DNA from: Yoonia maritima | Lineage (GTDB): Bacteria; Pseudomonadota; Alphaproteobacteria; Rhodobacterales; Rhodobacteraceae | NCBI RefSeq assembly: GCF_003003285.1 | Contig: NZ_PVTP01000001.1 | Coordinates: forward strand, 1-64,000 | Direction of reading: 5' to 3' | DNA length: 64,000 nucleotides | In this document: piece by piece, positions 7,968 to 17,137 of the stretch | Layout: each line of letters starts with the position of its first letter | Position numbering within the stretch: position 1 is the first letter of the stretch | Position numbers and translations under genes: made by a program | The notes under the pieces: model-generated | What the model was told of the DNA's origin: nothing | What the model saw: only the letters and a program-made list of their open reading frames with translations | The model's database searches: none

Positions 7968-10900
7968 TTATGGGGAAATCGTGACGTCGAATGACACGGA
8001 ATCTGCTTCTCCTGGTTCATAAACGCCAGTGCAATCCCAGCGGAGTGAGCCAGCATATCCCGCCACGTTGTTGGTTGGCTCAGATACCACGCAGATCAGA
8101 CCATTACCCAATGTCGTGGGGCTTGCGATAGGGGATGCTAGCGCCGTGTACGACGGGGTTTTGTCATAGATGATCACGTCCGTTGCGACGGTGTCGCTCG
8201 GGTTTGATAGGTAGATGCGGTATTGTAGAATGTCGCCTATCGCACCTCCGTTTGACGCGCCTTCGGGGGTGTTTTGAGTGATATTGCGGACGGTCTTTGA
8301 CAGCTCTAACCGACCTTCGCCGCCCCCAGCAACAACCCGGTCGGTGTTTTTACTGGTGCTCACCACAGTGGTGTTGGTCAGCAATGTCGATGCGATGATA
8401 TCGTAGGTGTACGCGCTTCCCGCTCCAATGCCAGAGTTCGCAGTGACACGCGAAACGAGGCACACGCGATCCCCGGTAGAGACTGAAATCGGAGCCGTGA
8501 TGACGGTGTCCGGTGTCGCGTCACAGCCTAGGTCACGATACAGCGTCGCGCTAAAGCTGTTCGCCGGTGACATCGCAGGGTTGGCATAGGAAAAGTCGAC
8601 AGTGCCTGATGTGAATGCGGTGTATTCGTGACGAAGTGCAACGACTTGGCCGCTTTCAACACTCGCTTCTTGATCACGCGTGAGAGTCGGGGCCTTTACC
8701 AAGCCTAAGTCCAAGCCTGCGTAGTTGCTGTTCGCATCTGGCGTGAAAGTGTAACGGCCATCGTGCGGATCACTGTTGACCAAAGAAGGTAGGCCAGTTG
8801 TGTTTTCCGAGACCGCTATCAGGCCGGGTAGCGGGGTGACCGTGACCGTTAGTGGGCCAGTGTATGCGCCGTCCAATCCGTAGGCCCAGCTTCCGTCTGC
8901 TGCGATGGTTGGGTTAGCGATAAGGCTACCTGATCCATCCAAGATCGACAGAACTGCGCTTTGGGTGCCGACTTCGGCGCCATTTGGCACCGCATCATGG
9001 GGCGTGCCGCTGTTGATGCCATTGTCTAGGAACACGGTGCCAGAGAGCAAGCGTTCGCCCGTATCTAGAACGACTGTCACGCTTGCTTCGTCGTCGTCCG
9101 CAATACCGTCGTTCAGATCGTCGGTGACAATGCCGACGCCTGGATCACTGTCAGGATCTTCGACCGAACTTGCCGTGATTTCGGCGACATTGGTGTGGTT
9201 GCCGGTTGCCAGCATCGTTACGCGAATTTTAAGCGTCTCAGTCGCGCCGATCGCAACACTGCCGACGGTCCAAAGTCCGGTTGCCGGATCATAGGTGTCG
9301 CCCTGTGCCGCAGCATCATCTGAAACATATGCAAACCCACTGGGCAGGATGTCGTTCACAAGAACCCCTGCTACAGCTGCCGGGCCATCGTTGGTCACAG
9401 CCAAAACAAAGTCTAGTTCTGTACCTGCAAGGGCAGATGTTATCGTTGACCCATCGGCTGCCAATTCGACAGTCTTGATGATAGATAGATCTGCCAGTCC
9501 AGCGATAAAGCCAAAGTCCAGTCCGCCACGTGTACTACCAGCGGTTACCCTGATCCCTGACAGGGGGTTAGGTGTCGCTGAGGTATATCCGGGTGGAAGG
9601 TCGGCATCATTTTCTTCGACTTCGATCCGATAGGTGAATTGCGCCGATAGGTTTTCCACAAGATAGCTGCCATCGGCTGTGCTTACGACAGATGTAACCA
9701 ATGTGTCGTCTACGGTCGTTCCCGGCGTGCCGTTGTCATTATAAACGTCGACGGAGATGTTAGGGATACCTGTTTCACCAATCTCGAACGCGCCAGACCC
9801 ATTGGTATCTTCGTAAACTGTCCCAGCTAAGGCACCTTCTGGAGGAAGTGGTCCAAGCCGTGATGGACAACCTGCGCCGTCGTTGCGGAATTCTTCGCTG
9901 ATGCTCAGTACGCTGATAAGCTGACGCTCTGCAGAGCCATTACCCGCGATGCCTACATCAACTTCGTACATTTCGTTTGATATGTTTTGGTTCACGTACA
10001 TACGGCCATAAAAGTCAAACCAGATCGCGCCATAGTCCGCTGTCCAAACTGCAGGGCCAAACTCAACGGGCGTGCGTGTGCCAGCTGCACCACCCGCGGG
10101 ATCAAAATAGAATAGGCGATTTGTTACATGGTTTACGCCATAGATCATTCCGTCATTTGGGTTGAATGCAATGTCGAACGGGTCAACAGATGATGTCAGC
10201 GTCACACGTCCCAGATCAATGGGGTTCAAAGGATCGCTGATATCTAACAGTTGGAAGTCGTTTGTATTTTGAACCTGATAGATCATCACCCCATTGGATA
10301 GAATATCGCCCGAGTTATAACCCGTTGCTGCGGATAGTGGGAGCGCTGCCACAACATTGAAACGGCCCAAAGAATCAAGCTGTACAAGGTCACGTTCAAA
10401 TTCGCGCACGCCGTAGAACAGCCCATCAATAGCGTTGTAACCCCAGCCACCGTTATACGCGACACCCGCAGGTGAACCGATGTTCGTGACATCAATCGTG
10501 TGGCCACCAGATCCATCTTCGGTGAATACTAAACGCTGCAATTGTGAATCAACCCGCGCGATGCGGTAGAGAGTCCCGTCACATGTGAACGGGACAGCAC
10601 CCGCAGATAGCACAACTCGGTAGTCCTCGACCTCGCCGTCAAAATTCAATCCATCAAATGGATCTGCAGCAAAGCCACTAGATGTCGACCAACGCAGCCG
10701 GGCGTAGCTGTAGCCACTTACAATGTTGTTAGGCACAGCAATGTCTAGGCTGATTTGGTTGTTGAACACCCCGTCGGTGTCGCCAGTGCCACCGTCACGG
10801 TAGTCTGTTGCGACTTGTTCTGACGCATCAAAAATTCCGTTTTGGTCAAAGTCGATCCAAACCTGTAGGTTCGTAATACCTTCTGTCACAGGAATACCAA

Positions 10901-13817
10901 GTGCGAGCTGTGCGCTGAGTGTTTCATGTGTTTGCACTGTTAACGATACCGTTGTTCCAGCCTCAAGGATTGGGAATGAGACAATGGAATCTTCATCATC
11001 GGCTCCTGCAAAGTCATCTGCGTCGGCCTCAACGCTATGTTGTGGAACAGTTTCAGAGTCAGGCAGAGCTGCGCCGAGGTAGATTTCGTTGACGATAATA
11101 TTGCGCGGATCACCATAGCTTGCAGGTGCATCACCACGGTCAACAAAGTCGGCCGCAGCAATGACGAGAGAATAATCTTCGGCCTCGCCGTCGACTGCAA
11201 ATGCAGATGGGCTTAGACCTGTGCTGGATGAATACCGAAACCGAGCGAAAGTTGTATTCGTTGTCGCGTCAGATGGAACAGCGACATCAACTTGGATCAC
11301 GCCATCGCCCGCAACATTATCAAATGCCGTACCATCGTCGCGCAAATCTACAGCAACACGTTCACCAAGAGTCTCTTCAAATAGGCCGTTGCCATTAAAG
11401 TCGATCCACCCTTGCAATGCCCCATTGCCGGTCACGGTAATATCAAGTGTGCTGATTGTCCCTTGAGTGAGAAGCGGAAATACGATGGATTCTTCATCGT
11501 CGGTGTCGAGCAAGTCATCTGCGGTCGCTGCCGCGTCAGACTGCGCCACAAACTCTGCATCCGGTGGGACCGTACCAAGATAGATCGTCGGTATATCAGG
11601 GACAGAGTGCGGGGCCGTCAAATAGCTGACAGGTGCATCACCAAAGTCAAAACCATTACCTTCGAAAACGGATACAGTGACTTTGGCACGGTCACAATCG
11701 TCCGGAGTAATTGCATCACACAACCGATATTCAATCTCGTAAACACCAGCAGGTACGCCGACAGGCACCACAACGCGGCCAGCGTTTGCGCCGGCGGTTT
11801 CTAGCACCGGAACAGGATCGCCCGCATTTGCTGGTGTGGCTGGGCTAATGACTTCTATGGTTGCATTCAGCGGTGTAGCAGGGAGTCCGTTGATTGTATC
11901 GTTGGTCATCACCTCGCCAGCGGTACCGCCAGCAAGCGTATTTACCGGTGAAGCGGTGTAATCGTCATCTTCGGCAACAACGTTCGCTGAGATGTTCGAA
12001 ATGGCACAGAGCAAGATACCAGATCCGCGAGTCGCTGGATTTGTTGAAGTACCAGTATATCCATGAATGAACTCACCTTCTGTGAATGTATCGAATTCGT
12101 AGGTTACGTAGTTGTCAAAATCTGTTTCGTTGGGTTCGTCCGTCCAATCAAGCGGGTTACCTGTTTTAGCCGGGTCCATAGCGATGGCGGAACCGCCGCT
12201 TGAGAACGACGCTAGCGGGGCCGTGTTGAAAAATGAGATCGCTGTCGCGGGTTCAATTGTGCCAACGACATCAGATGAATCATCGCTAGCTCCGCGGCTG
12301 TCGACATCAGTTTGTTGGAAGATAAGACCGTTTACGCGACTTTGATCAATCACTGTGCCTTGCGGGTTGGCAGGGGTGGCCGAACCATCCTGCACTAAGC
12401 GTATGTTGTACGTAACATAACCGTTGTCAACGGGGATCATGCGCGCTTCGAAACTCGTCGAGAGGCGCAAATCAATCGCGTTGCTGATTTGCGTTAGCTG
12501 AAAGATGACATCGATTGCATTGCCGCTCGAATCTGTTGTCACGTCTTCGTATAAAAATACGTCATTTGTCGTGGGCGATGCCGCGCTTCCTGAACCAGCA
12601 AGCTGTGTGCGTGGCTTATTCAGCAACGACACTGGCGTACAGGTTTGTGGGCCCGGCTGGCCTGGTAACAAAAGCGTCGAAAGTGCCAATGTCTGTGGAT
12701 TCGACTGCAAGCGCGAAACAAATGGTTGCCCAATTGTGCCGATGCCTGCCGTGGCCGAACTGTCAACCGCACCAGTGAGTACATCAGCGGCAGTTACGGT
12801 GTAGGGCGCCGTACATGTTACTGTTCCGCCGGGCGCAACAGGGGCAGAGATCGCTGGGCAAGTCACCGTTCCCAAAAGGTCATCTTCAATAATGATGTCT
12901 TGGTTCGTGTTAAAGGGGAGGGCGCCAGTATTTGTTACAACATATTGGTAGGTTACGCTGTCGCCGGCAAACCCGGTTGCGGGCGACACTGTCCGAGAGA
13001 GCGATATGGTCTGCGGTACGTTGAAATCTGCATCAGAAAAGAACCCGCCGCCACGTGCTGCCGGATTTTCACCGAAAAACAAAGGACGCACGTTACCGAT
13101 GGATTCATCATAAAATACTGTTGCCGTGGATGTATCGTTTGGAAAGGTTGCGACGACCGTTCCGGTATCATCATTGGGTGAGCTCGGCGACGTGCCAAAG
13201 CCGTCAACATATATACATTGCGCCTGGTTTGCAGCAAGTGCACCGGTCCCACCTGACCCAACGCCGGGTCCTACGAGCACGACAGGTGTCGCTGCAACCG
13301 TTGCCAGCGTAGGGTTCCCGTTGTCGCCGGTGATGGTCACAAAATCACATCGGTCGCTCGCGTTGTTATTATCTGATGCGTCAATATCAACGACGCTAAT
13401 TTGTAAGCTATCGACAGGAAATCCGATCCCGCCGGATGAAAAGCTGATAGATGTGCTGACGGTCGCATCACCGATATTGGCCTGTCCTGCGGGTGCATCC
13501 GCGACGAGAATCAGGCTTTCTACATTGCCGCCAAAAATAGTGTCGTCGTTCGGGGAACTTGCTGGACCATAACTTGCGAACGTACCAAAAGCTTGGATAG
13601 CCGTGTCAATTTCAAAGCCATATTGGTCTTTCAGAACATATGTGAATGGGCCAAGAGCACCCTCCGGCCAATCGATCACGCTCCAATCGAGGCTGAAATC
13701 GCCAGCTTGCATTTTGGTCGGTGCGACTGCTGTCGACAGCGATGCCAAAGCGAGGGCCATCAGCCCCGCTTTGCGACGGACAGAACAGGACAAGGGGAAT
13801 TTCTTTGTAATCGTCAC
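7968..13817 (-). CDS. giant exported modular adhesin-like protein (DUF11, GEVED, DUF6923, SdrD-B repeats)
   Basis: This protein of about 1949 aa has a signal peptide (VRRKAGLMALALASLSTAVA, residues about 12-38). Modules in order, as I read them: an N-terminal lectin-like or beta region; a DUF11-like domain (SLSRTVSPATGFAGDSVTYQ); two GEVED domains opening DFGDAPVSYL and DRGDAPASYG; a beta-propeller-like DUF6923 region (DGTLYRIARVDSQLQRL); an SdrD-B domain (GTVYEDTNGSGAFEIGETG); another DUF11 domain; and a C-terminal tandem module shared with the 17716 protein. No membrane anchor or sorting motif is seen at the C-terminus. GTG 13815-13817 behind AGAGG is preferred over ATG 13859 because it places the signal peptide at the N-terminus. 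I infer a secreted surface or matrix protein; the ligand is unknown. Confidence 0.85.
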   Translation of the reverse strand: MTITKKFPLSCSVRRKAGLMALALASLSTAVAPTKMQAGDFSLDWSVIDWPEGALGPFTYVLKDQYGFEIDTAIQAFGTFASYGPASSPNDDTIFGGNVESLILVADAPAGQANIGDATVSTSISFSSGGIGFPVDSLQISVVDIDASDNNNASDRCDFVTITGDNGNPTLATVAATPVVLVGPGVGSGGTGALAANQAQCIYVDGFGTSPSSPNDDTGTVVATFPNDTSTATVFYDESIGNVRPLFFGENPAARGGGFFSDADFNVPQTISLSRTVSPATGFAGDSVTYQYVVTNTGALPFNTNQDIIIEDDLLGTVTCPAISAPVAPGGTVTCTAPYTVTAADVLTGAVDSSATAGIGTIGQPFVSRLQSNPQTLALSTLLLPGQPGPQTCTPVSLLNKPRTQLAGSGSAASPTTNDVFLYEDVTTDSSGNAIDVIFQLTQISNAIDLRLSTSFEARMIPVDNGYVTYNIRLVQDGSATPANPQGTVIDQSRVNGLIFQQTDVDSRGASDDSSDVVGTIEPATAISFFNTAPLASFSSGGSAIAMDPAKTGNPLDWTDEPNETDFDNYVTYEFDTFTEGEFIHGYTGTSTNPATRGSGILLCAISNISANVVAEDDDYTASPVNTLAGGTAGEVMTNDTINGLPATPLNATIEVISPATPANAGDPVPVLETAGANAGRVVVPVGVPAGVYEIEYRLCDAITPDDCDRAKVTVSVFEGNGFDFGDAPVSYLTAPHSVPDIPTIYLGTVPPDAEFVAQSDAAATADDLLDTDDEESIVFPLLTQGTISTLDITVTGNGALQGWIDFNGNGLFEETLGERVAVDLRDDGTAFDNVAGDGVIQVDVAVPSDATTNTTFARFRYSSSTGLSPSAFAVDGEAEDYSLVIAAADFVDRGDAPASYGDPRNIIVNEIYLGAALPDSETVPQHSVEADADDFAGADDEDSIVSFPILEAGTTVSLTVQTHETLSAQLALGIPVTEGITNLQVWIDFDQNGIFDASEQVATDYRDGGTGDTDGVFNNQISLDIAVPNNIVSGYSYARLRWSTSSGFAADPFDGLNFDGEVEDYRVVLSAGAVPFTCDGTLYRIARVDSQLQRLVFTEDGSGGHTIDVTNIGSPAGVAYNGGWGYNAIDGLFYGVREFERDLVQLDSLGRFNVVAALPLSAATGYNSGDILSNGVMIYQVQNTNDFQLLDISDPLNPIDLGRVTLTSSVDPFDIAFNPNDGMIYGVNHVTNRLFYFDPAGGAAGTRTPVEFGPAVWTADYGAIWFDFYGRMYVNQNISNEMYEVDVGIAGNGSAERQLISVLSISEEFRNDGAGCPSRLGPLPPEGALAGTVYEDTNGSGAFEIGETGIPNISVDVYNDNGTPGTTVDDTLVTSVVSTADGSYLVENLSAQFTYRIEVEENDADLPPGYTSATPNPLSGIRVTAGSTRGGLDFGFIAGLADLSIIKTVELAADGSTITSALAGTELDFVLAVTNDGPAAVAGVLVNDILPSGFAYVSDDAAAQGDTYDPATGLWTVGSVAIGATETLKIRVTMLATGNHTNVAEITASSVEDPDSDPGVGIVTDDLNDGIADDDEASVTVVLDTGERLLSGTVFLDNGINSGTPHDAVPNGAEVGTQSAVLSILDGSGSLIANPTIAADGSWAYGLDGAYTGPLTVTVTPLPGLIAVSENTTGLPSLVNSDPHDGRYTFTPDANSNYAGLDLGLVKAPTLTRDQEASVESGQVVALRHEYTAFTSGTVDFSYANPAMSPANSFSATLYRDLGCDATPDTVITAPISVSTGDRVCLVSRVTANSGIGAGSAYTYDIIASTLLTNTTVVSTSKNTDRVVAGGGEGRLELSKTVRNITQNTPEGASNGGAIGDILQYRIYLSNPSDTVATDVIIYDKTPSYTALASPIASPTTLGNGLICVVSEPTNNVAGYAGSLRWDCTGVYEPGEADSVSFDVTISP

Positions 13818-14111
13818 AACATCAACCTCTCTGTACGTGCCAAATAGTCGGCGCGACATAATTCAACTTTCTCGTCAGCCATACGCGCCTAAACCTGTGA
13901 TTGTGGGTTTTCGGCGCGGAATATGGTTCTGCTTAGATATCATCCTAGTAAATTGCATCTCGGTGCACCAAAGAGCGTATGCACATACCTTAGAGCATTC
14001 GGGTGATACACTATACTTCCGGATAGTATCACACATTGTCCGAAGTTCGATTTCATCATTGCGATGCAATATTTGCGCGATCACCCTTGGATTGAATTTA
14101 TCACGCGTTAG
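13818..14111. other. upstream region of the giant DUF11 gene
   Basis: No gene is seen. It should hold the minus-strand promoter of the giant gene and the 3' trailer of the muramidase gene. GTGAT and ATCAC flank the palindrome at 14010-14027, so the whole block 14003-14032 can fold into an extended hairpin with a two-base bulge. Confidence 0.5.
14010..14027. promoter_or_regulatory. 18-bp palindrome, copy 3 of the recurring operator-like motif
   Basis: ACTATAC-TTCC-GGATAGT matches copy 1 (3415) at 15 of 18 positions and keeps the 7-4-7 layout. It lies about 195 bp upstream of the preferred GTG start of the minus-strand giant DUF11 gene. Confidence 0.45.
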
Positions 14112-14155
14112 TAAAAAATGGTTTGCCCCCGGTAGAGAGCTAACCGGGGGCAAAC
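14112..14155 (-). terminator. rho-independent terminator of the muramidase gene
   Basis: GTTTGCCCCCGGT (14121-14133) and ACCGGGGGCAAAC (14143-14155) form a perfect 13-bp GC-rich stem with a 9-nt loop. On the minus strand the stem is followed by CATTTTTTAC. It lies 35 bp past the stop codon at 14190. Confidence 0.9.
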
Positions 14156-14189
14156 ACAACGCTCGCAAAGTGGGCGGTTCCTGACTAGT

Positions 14190-14921
14190 TCAGAAGCGCA
14201 GTTGGGGGGCAGTCGGCTGTCTGAAAATAGACGCCATTTCCCGGTCAAATGTGGCCCAAGTGATGGTTGCTCGGTTGCCAGCATAGCCATCATAAGCGGA
14301 CCGTCCGGTACTTGTTGGCAAACCAGCCCAAACCTTTGCGAGGTTGTTCATAAATCGTGTGCGGCCAATGCGGCCTTCGGTAAATGCGTCATATCCAGCA
14401 TCCTTCAGCAAGATATCGGCAAGGTTGTCCTGCAAAGCAGGCGAGAATCTCATGTTGTGGGAATACCCGCCACGGCGCATCAGATCCCGTAGGGTGGATG
14501 GAATGAACTGATATCGTCCAATTGCATGCGGTTGACGTGGCGTCGCCTCGACCCAAGCCAGAACCTGTCCGACAGTCATATTCGTGGGTAAATCACTTGG
14601 CAGCCGTGTTGCGCCATGGTGTATGGTATCGTATCCGCGCGAGTCTGCTTCAGCGACCGCAATCAACGACAGAAGTCTTGATATTGAGCTTCCATTTGCT
14701 TGGAACTGCAACCGCGAATGTGACTGTCGTTGGCTTGCTACCCATTGATTCAAGCCGCCCGTCGTTTGCGCCGCTTTCCAAAACTGAGCAGTCGATATGG
14801 TGTCCCATTCGTGGCTGCTAGAAATGCTGTAAAATCCCGATAAATCAATGTCTTGTGCCGCCGCAGGACTAGCCAAAAGCGCGCAAAGGGAAATGAATAT
14901 ATGTCGTTTAATACCGGTCAT
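14190..14921 (-). CDS. exported lambda-endolysin-like muramidase (GH104-like)
   Basis: This 243-aa protein has a clear signal peptide (FISLCALLASPAAAQ, cleavage near AAAQ-D) and a lysozyme-fold domain resembling the phage lambda lytic transglycosylase. The catalytic Glu lies in IAVAEADSRGYDTI, and IGRYQFIPSTLRDLM and FSPALQDNLADILL match the family core. It probably cleaves peptidoglycan from the periplasmic side or is secreted. No holin or other phage gene is nearby, and its place among exported surface proteins suggests wall remodelling for their assembly. ATG 14919-14921 (AAGGA 7 nt upstream) is chosen over the in-frame TTG at 14939, because the signal peptide then begins at once. A triple direct repeat lies upstream at 15004-15054. 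Confidence 0.8.
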   Translation of the reverse strand: MTGIKRHIFISLCALLASPAAAQDIDLSGFYSISSSHEWDTISTAQFWKAAQTTGGLNQWVASQRQSHSRLQFQANGSSISRLLSLIAVAEADSRGYDTIHHGATRLPSDLPTNMTVGQVLAWVEATPRQPHAIGRYQFIPSTLRDLMRRGGYSHNMRFSPALQDNLADILLKDAGYDAFTEGRIGRTRFMNNLAKVWAGLPTSTGRSAYDGYAGNRATITWATFDREMASIFRQPTAPQLRF

Positions 14922-15391
14922 ACTCGTATCCTTGTTCAACGTAACAACAATAATTTCTGTCTCGGTTACCTTGCCATGCGTCGCGGCGGTTGGCGTGCTA
15001 GAGAAAGGATAATTAACAAGAACAAAGGATAGTTCACGCGACTTTAGGATAGTGTTGATGCCGAATGTAGTGTCGCGCTGGGCGGCGTATATGCTGCTCA
15101 GATTCCCGCTTTGACCCGGCGGTTGTCATATTGCCATAGGCCGATTTTACAGATTAGGTGCACGGCTTGCAGTCGAATCTCTATTGAGATCGCACGGTCT
15201 GCGTGCAACGCTATATTCAATTGTAAATTCTATGTATGATACCTTCGATGCCGTGTGTCTTCTCGAATAAGTGCATATGAAACGTCGGTTTTTGATGGAT
15301 ACGGAACGCGACGACGCGCTTAGCGAAGGTGGCAGTAAAGTAATATGGTCGCCCGTCCGTTTGGTTCGCGGGGGGAAAGAAGAGGGTACTG
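14922..15391. other. divergent regulatory region between muramidase and response regulator 2
   Basis: No gene is seen. It contains the 20-bp-period triple repeat (15004-15054) near the muramidase end. The part close to the regulator gene is AT-rich around 15215-15240 and may hold its promoter. Confidence 0.5.
15004..15054 (+). promoter_or_regulatory. three direct repeats (AAAGGATARTT) at exact 20-bp spacing
   Basis: GGATAAT, GGATAGT and GGATAGT begin at 15007, 15027 and 15047. The first two share AAAGGATARTT and the third reads TTAGGATAGTG. The 20-bp period is close to two helical turns, so three proteins could bind the same DNA face. GGATAGT is also the right half-site of the recurring palindromes. 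The array is about 85-140 bp upstream of the muramidase start on the opposite strand. Confidence 0.45.
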
Positions 15392-16000
15392 ATGAAGATT
15401 TTAATTGCTGATGATCACGACATGGTTCGCGAAACGATTGCTTTATACCTACAACAAGAGCACGGCGAAAATGTTGTCCAAGCATCCAGTTTGGATCATG
15501 CGCTTACATCGATACAAAACAGCCCTCCTTTTGCTTTGGTGCTCCTTGATTACGAGATGCCAGGCATGAATGGGCTAGCGGGCCTTGAACGCACGCTTGC
15601 GGTGAATGGGGGCAACCCAGTTGCGTTGATTTCGGGAACAGCGAACAAATCCGTGGCTGAAAAGGCGTTGGGCATGGGGGCGGCTGGTTTCTTGCCAAAA
15701 ACAATGGCTGCGAAATCGATGATTAACGCGGTGAAGTTTATGGTGATGGGGGAAATCTACGCCCCGCTTGATTTCATGACCGCAGAAGAAGAAGAGAATG
15801 CCGCCGCCAGTCAATTATCCCTGCGTGAAAAGCAGGTGCTAAAAGGAATTGCCGAAGGTAAATCCAATAAGGAAATCGCCCGTGACATCGATTTGCAGGA
15901 AGTCACGGTCAAGCTGCATGTGAAGACATTGTGCCGTAAGCTTCAGGCCAAGAATAGAACGCAAGCTGCAATGATCGCACGTGATCGACATATGATCTAA
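15392..16000 (+). CDS. NarL/FixJ-type response regulator (paralogue 2)
   Basis: The 202-aa protein has a receiver domain (D7/D8, phospho-acceptor D53 in LLDYEMPG, Lys in LPKT) and a C-terminal LuxR-type helix-turn-helix (LKGIAEGKSNKEIARDIDL). The ATG is preceded by an AGAGGG ribosome binding site. It shares domain order, length and many blocks with the regulator at 3432-4046, so one probably arose from the other by duplication. It is not beside its own kinase; the hybrid kinase at 4984, with a terminal HPt domain, could feed both. Candidate targets are the neighbouring exported proteins. Confidence 0.92.
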   Translation: MKILIADDHDMVRETIALYLQQEHGENVVQASSLDHALTSIQNSPPFALVLLDYEMPGMNGLAGLERTLAVNGGNPVALISGTANKSVAEKALGMGAAGFLPKTMAAKSMINAVKFMVMGEIYAPLDFMTAEEEENAAASQLSLREKQVLKGIAEGKSNKEIARDIDLQEVTVKLHVKTLCRKLQAKNRTQAAMIARDRHMI

Positions 16001-16069
16001 AAGAAAGCACCCAGTTTTTTGCACTGTGCGTCATTTGTATTCCGACTCTGATTGGACCCTTGCGTTGCT

Positions 16070-16555
16070 TTAAAGTGAGAATTTAAAGCCGAACGTCCAA
16101 AGGTGTTCGTAGTCCCCCAAATGTTCATCCCCGGGCAAATACTGAATGAATAGTGGGATTTTGTCATGCGTAAACTCTATTCCACCGATCGCAATTATGT
16201 CTGACCCGCCAACGCTAACGGGGGTGTCACTACCGGTATTAGGATAATGTGCAAAGCCAATAAAGGGATGAACATAAAAGCCGCCCGCGCTTATGCTTAC
16301 AAAATCTGATGTAAACGTGGCTGATGCTGCAACTTTGGAAAAGCTGTTTTTGTGGACCCCTAACCGTGTACTTGCCATGTCACAGTCCCATGAAACAAAG
16401 ATGCCAGGGTTGAATTCATCAAAATCTTGTTGTGCGTTTATGTGATTAGACCCGATCAAAACTGCGATCCCGTCTGGTTTCAGAATTTCACAATTTTCAG
16501 CAAAAATGGGACTGGCTATCGTTGTAAGAGCAACTGCAAACAGATGTTTTCTCAT
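16070..16555 (-). CDS. small exported protein, putative outer-membrane beta-barrel
   Basis: This 161-aa protein has a signal peptide (LFAVALTTIASPIFA, cleavage before ENC). The mature part has alternating hydrophobic strands, the motif DEFNPGIFVSWDC and a C-terminal strand LWTFGFKFSL, as expected of a small 8-stranded barrel. Similar short proteins of unknown role occur in marine proteobacteria and phages; PagL- or PagP-type lipid A enzymes are possible structural relatives, but I see no confirmed active site. ATG 16553-16555 with AGAGGG upstream fits the signal peptide better than the longer frame to 16603. It converges on response regulator 2. Confidence 0.6.
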   Translation of the reverse strand: MRKHLFAVALTTIASPIFAENCEILKPDGIAVLIGSNHINAQQDFDEFNPGIFVSWDCDMASTRLGVHKNSFSKVAASATFTSDFVSISAGGFYVHPFIGFAHYPNTGSDTPVSVGGSDIIAIGGIEFTHDKIPLFIQYLPGDEHLGDYEHLWTFGFKFSL

Positions 16556-16886
16556 AGATGTGGATCCCTCTTTTCTTTGGTGACCTGCTGACCTTATGGG
16601 CATTTGATAAACGGTAAACTGCTAAGTTTGAGTTTATTTCCAAGTATGCGATGTCCCAACTTTGTAAGTTTTAGCTATAAACTGTGCTGTGCTTTAGCGG
16701 ACATTCAGCTTGGCTGTGCTGCATCTATTGCCAGCATATTCTCTTAACGACGTTGCCAAGTAGCCGTTCTATATTGACCTTCATTGATACGATGAATTTG
16801 TTCATTTGACTGTGATAATTCTCACAAAACCAAGGAAATTGGTTTTGCGATTCTCCGCTGTAAAGGATGTGAGAATGGGTGTTTTC

Positions 16887-16988
16887 CCTTAGCTAAGGTA
16901 ATTTCACGCCCGCTTTGCACCAGTAACCGTTCAGCTTCTGCTAGGCCGAATATACTTACCTACACCTTCGGATAGTCGTTTAGCTAAA
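16887..16988. promoter_or_regulatory. pair of TTAGCTAA palindromes
   Basis: CCTTAGCTAAGG (16887-16898) and TTTAGCTAAA (16979-16988) are perfect palindromes sharing the 8-base core TTAGCTAA, 91 bp apart. They bracket the 18-bp palindrome at 16959 and lie 150-250 bp upstream of the first DUF11 gene. They could be sites for a second regulator that loops the DNA; no protein can be assigned. Confidence 0.35.
16959..16976. promoter_or_regulatory. 18-bp palindrome, copy 4 of the recurring operator-like motif
   Basis: CCTACAC-CTTC-GGATAGT keeps the 7-4-7 layout and the GGATAGT right arm of copy 3, with a weaker left arm. It lies about 160 bp upstream of the small DUF11 protein gene. Confidence 0.4.
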
Positions 16989-17137
16989 GAGCCATGTGGT
17001 GACCTTTTGAGAGGATACCGCTGTCCCCTCCTTTCTAGAAATATTGAGACATCGACCTGCACTGGATTGCCCCAGAGCAGTCAATTTCAAATGCCTAGCT
17101 GACGATGCGTCGGCCCTTGAGAGAAGGAAAAGAAATT

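Larger units (their letters stand above)
16556..17137. other. long regulatory region upstream of the DUF11 operon
   Basis: No gene is supported. Several inverted repeats are packed here. ATTCTCAC/GTGAGAAT (16818-16825 with 16869-16876) encloses CAAAACCAA/TTGGTTTTG (16825-16833 with 16839-16847). There are also two TTAGCTAA-centred palindromes and the 18-bp palindrome at 16959-16976. The density suggests a complex promoter for the 17138-26200 genes. Confidence 0.55.

Noticed and set aside
7791..7994. Small plus-strand ORF between the kinase and the giant gene
   Set aside because: It runs into the 3' end of the giant gene and has no ribosome binding site or protein-like composition.
8905..9294. 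Open frames of 60-150 codons on the plus strand opposite the giant DUF11 gene
   Set aside because: They lie antisense to a long signal-peptide-bearing gene, have no ribosome binding sites and read as low-complexity shadows.
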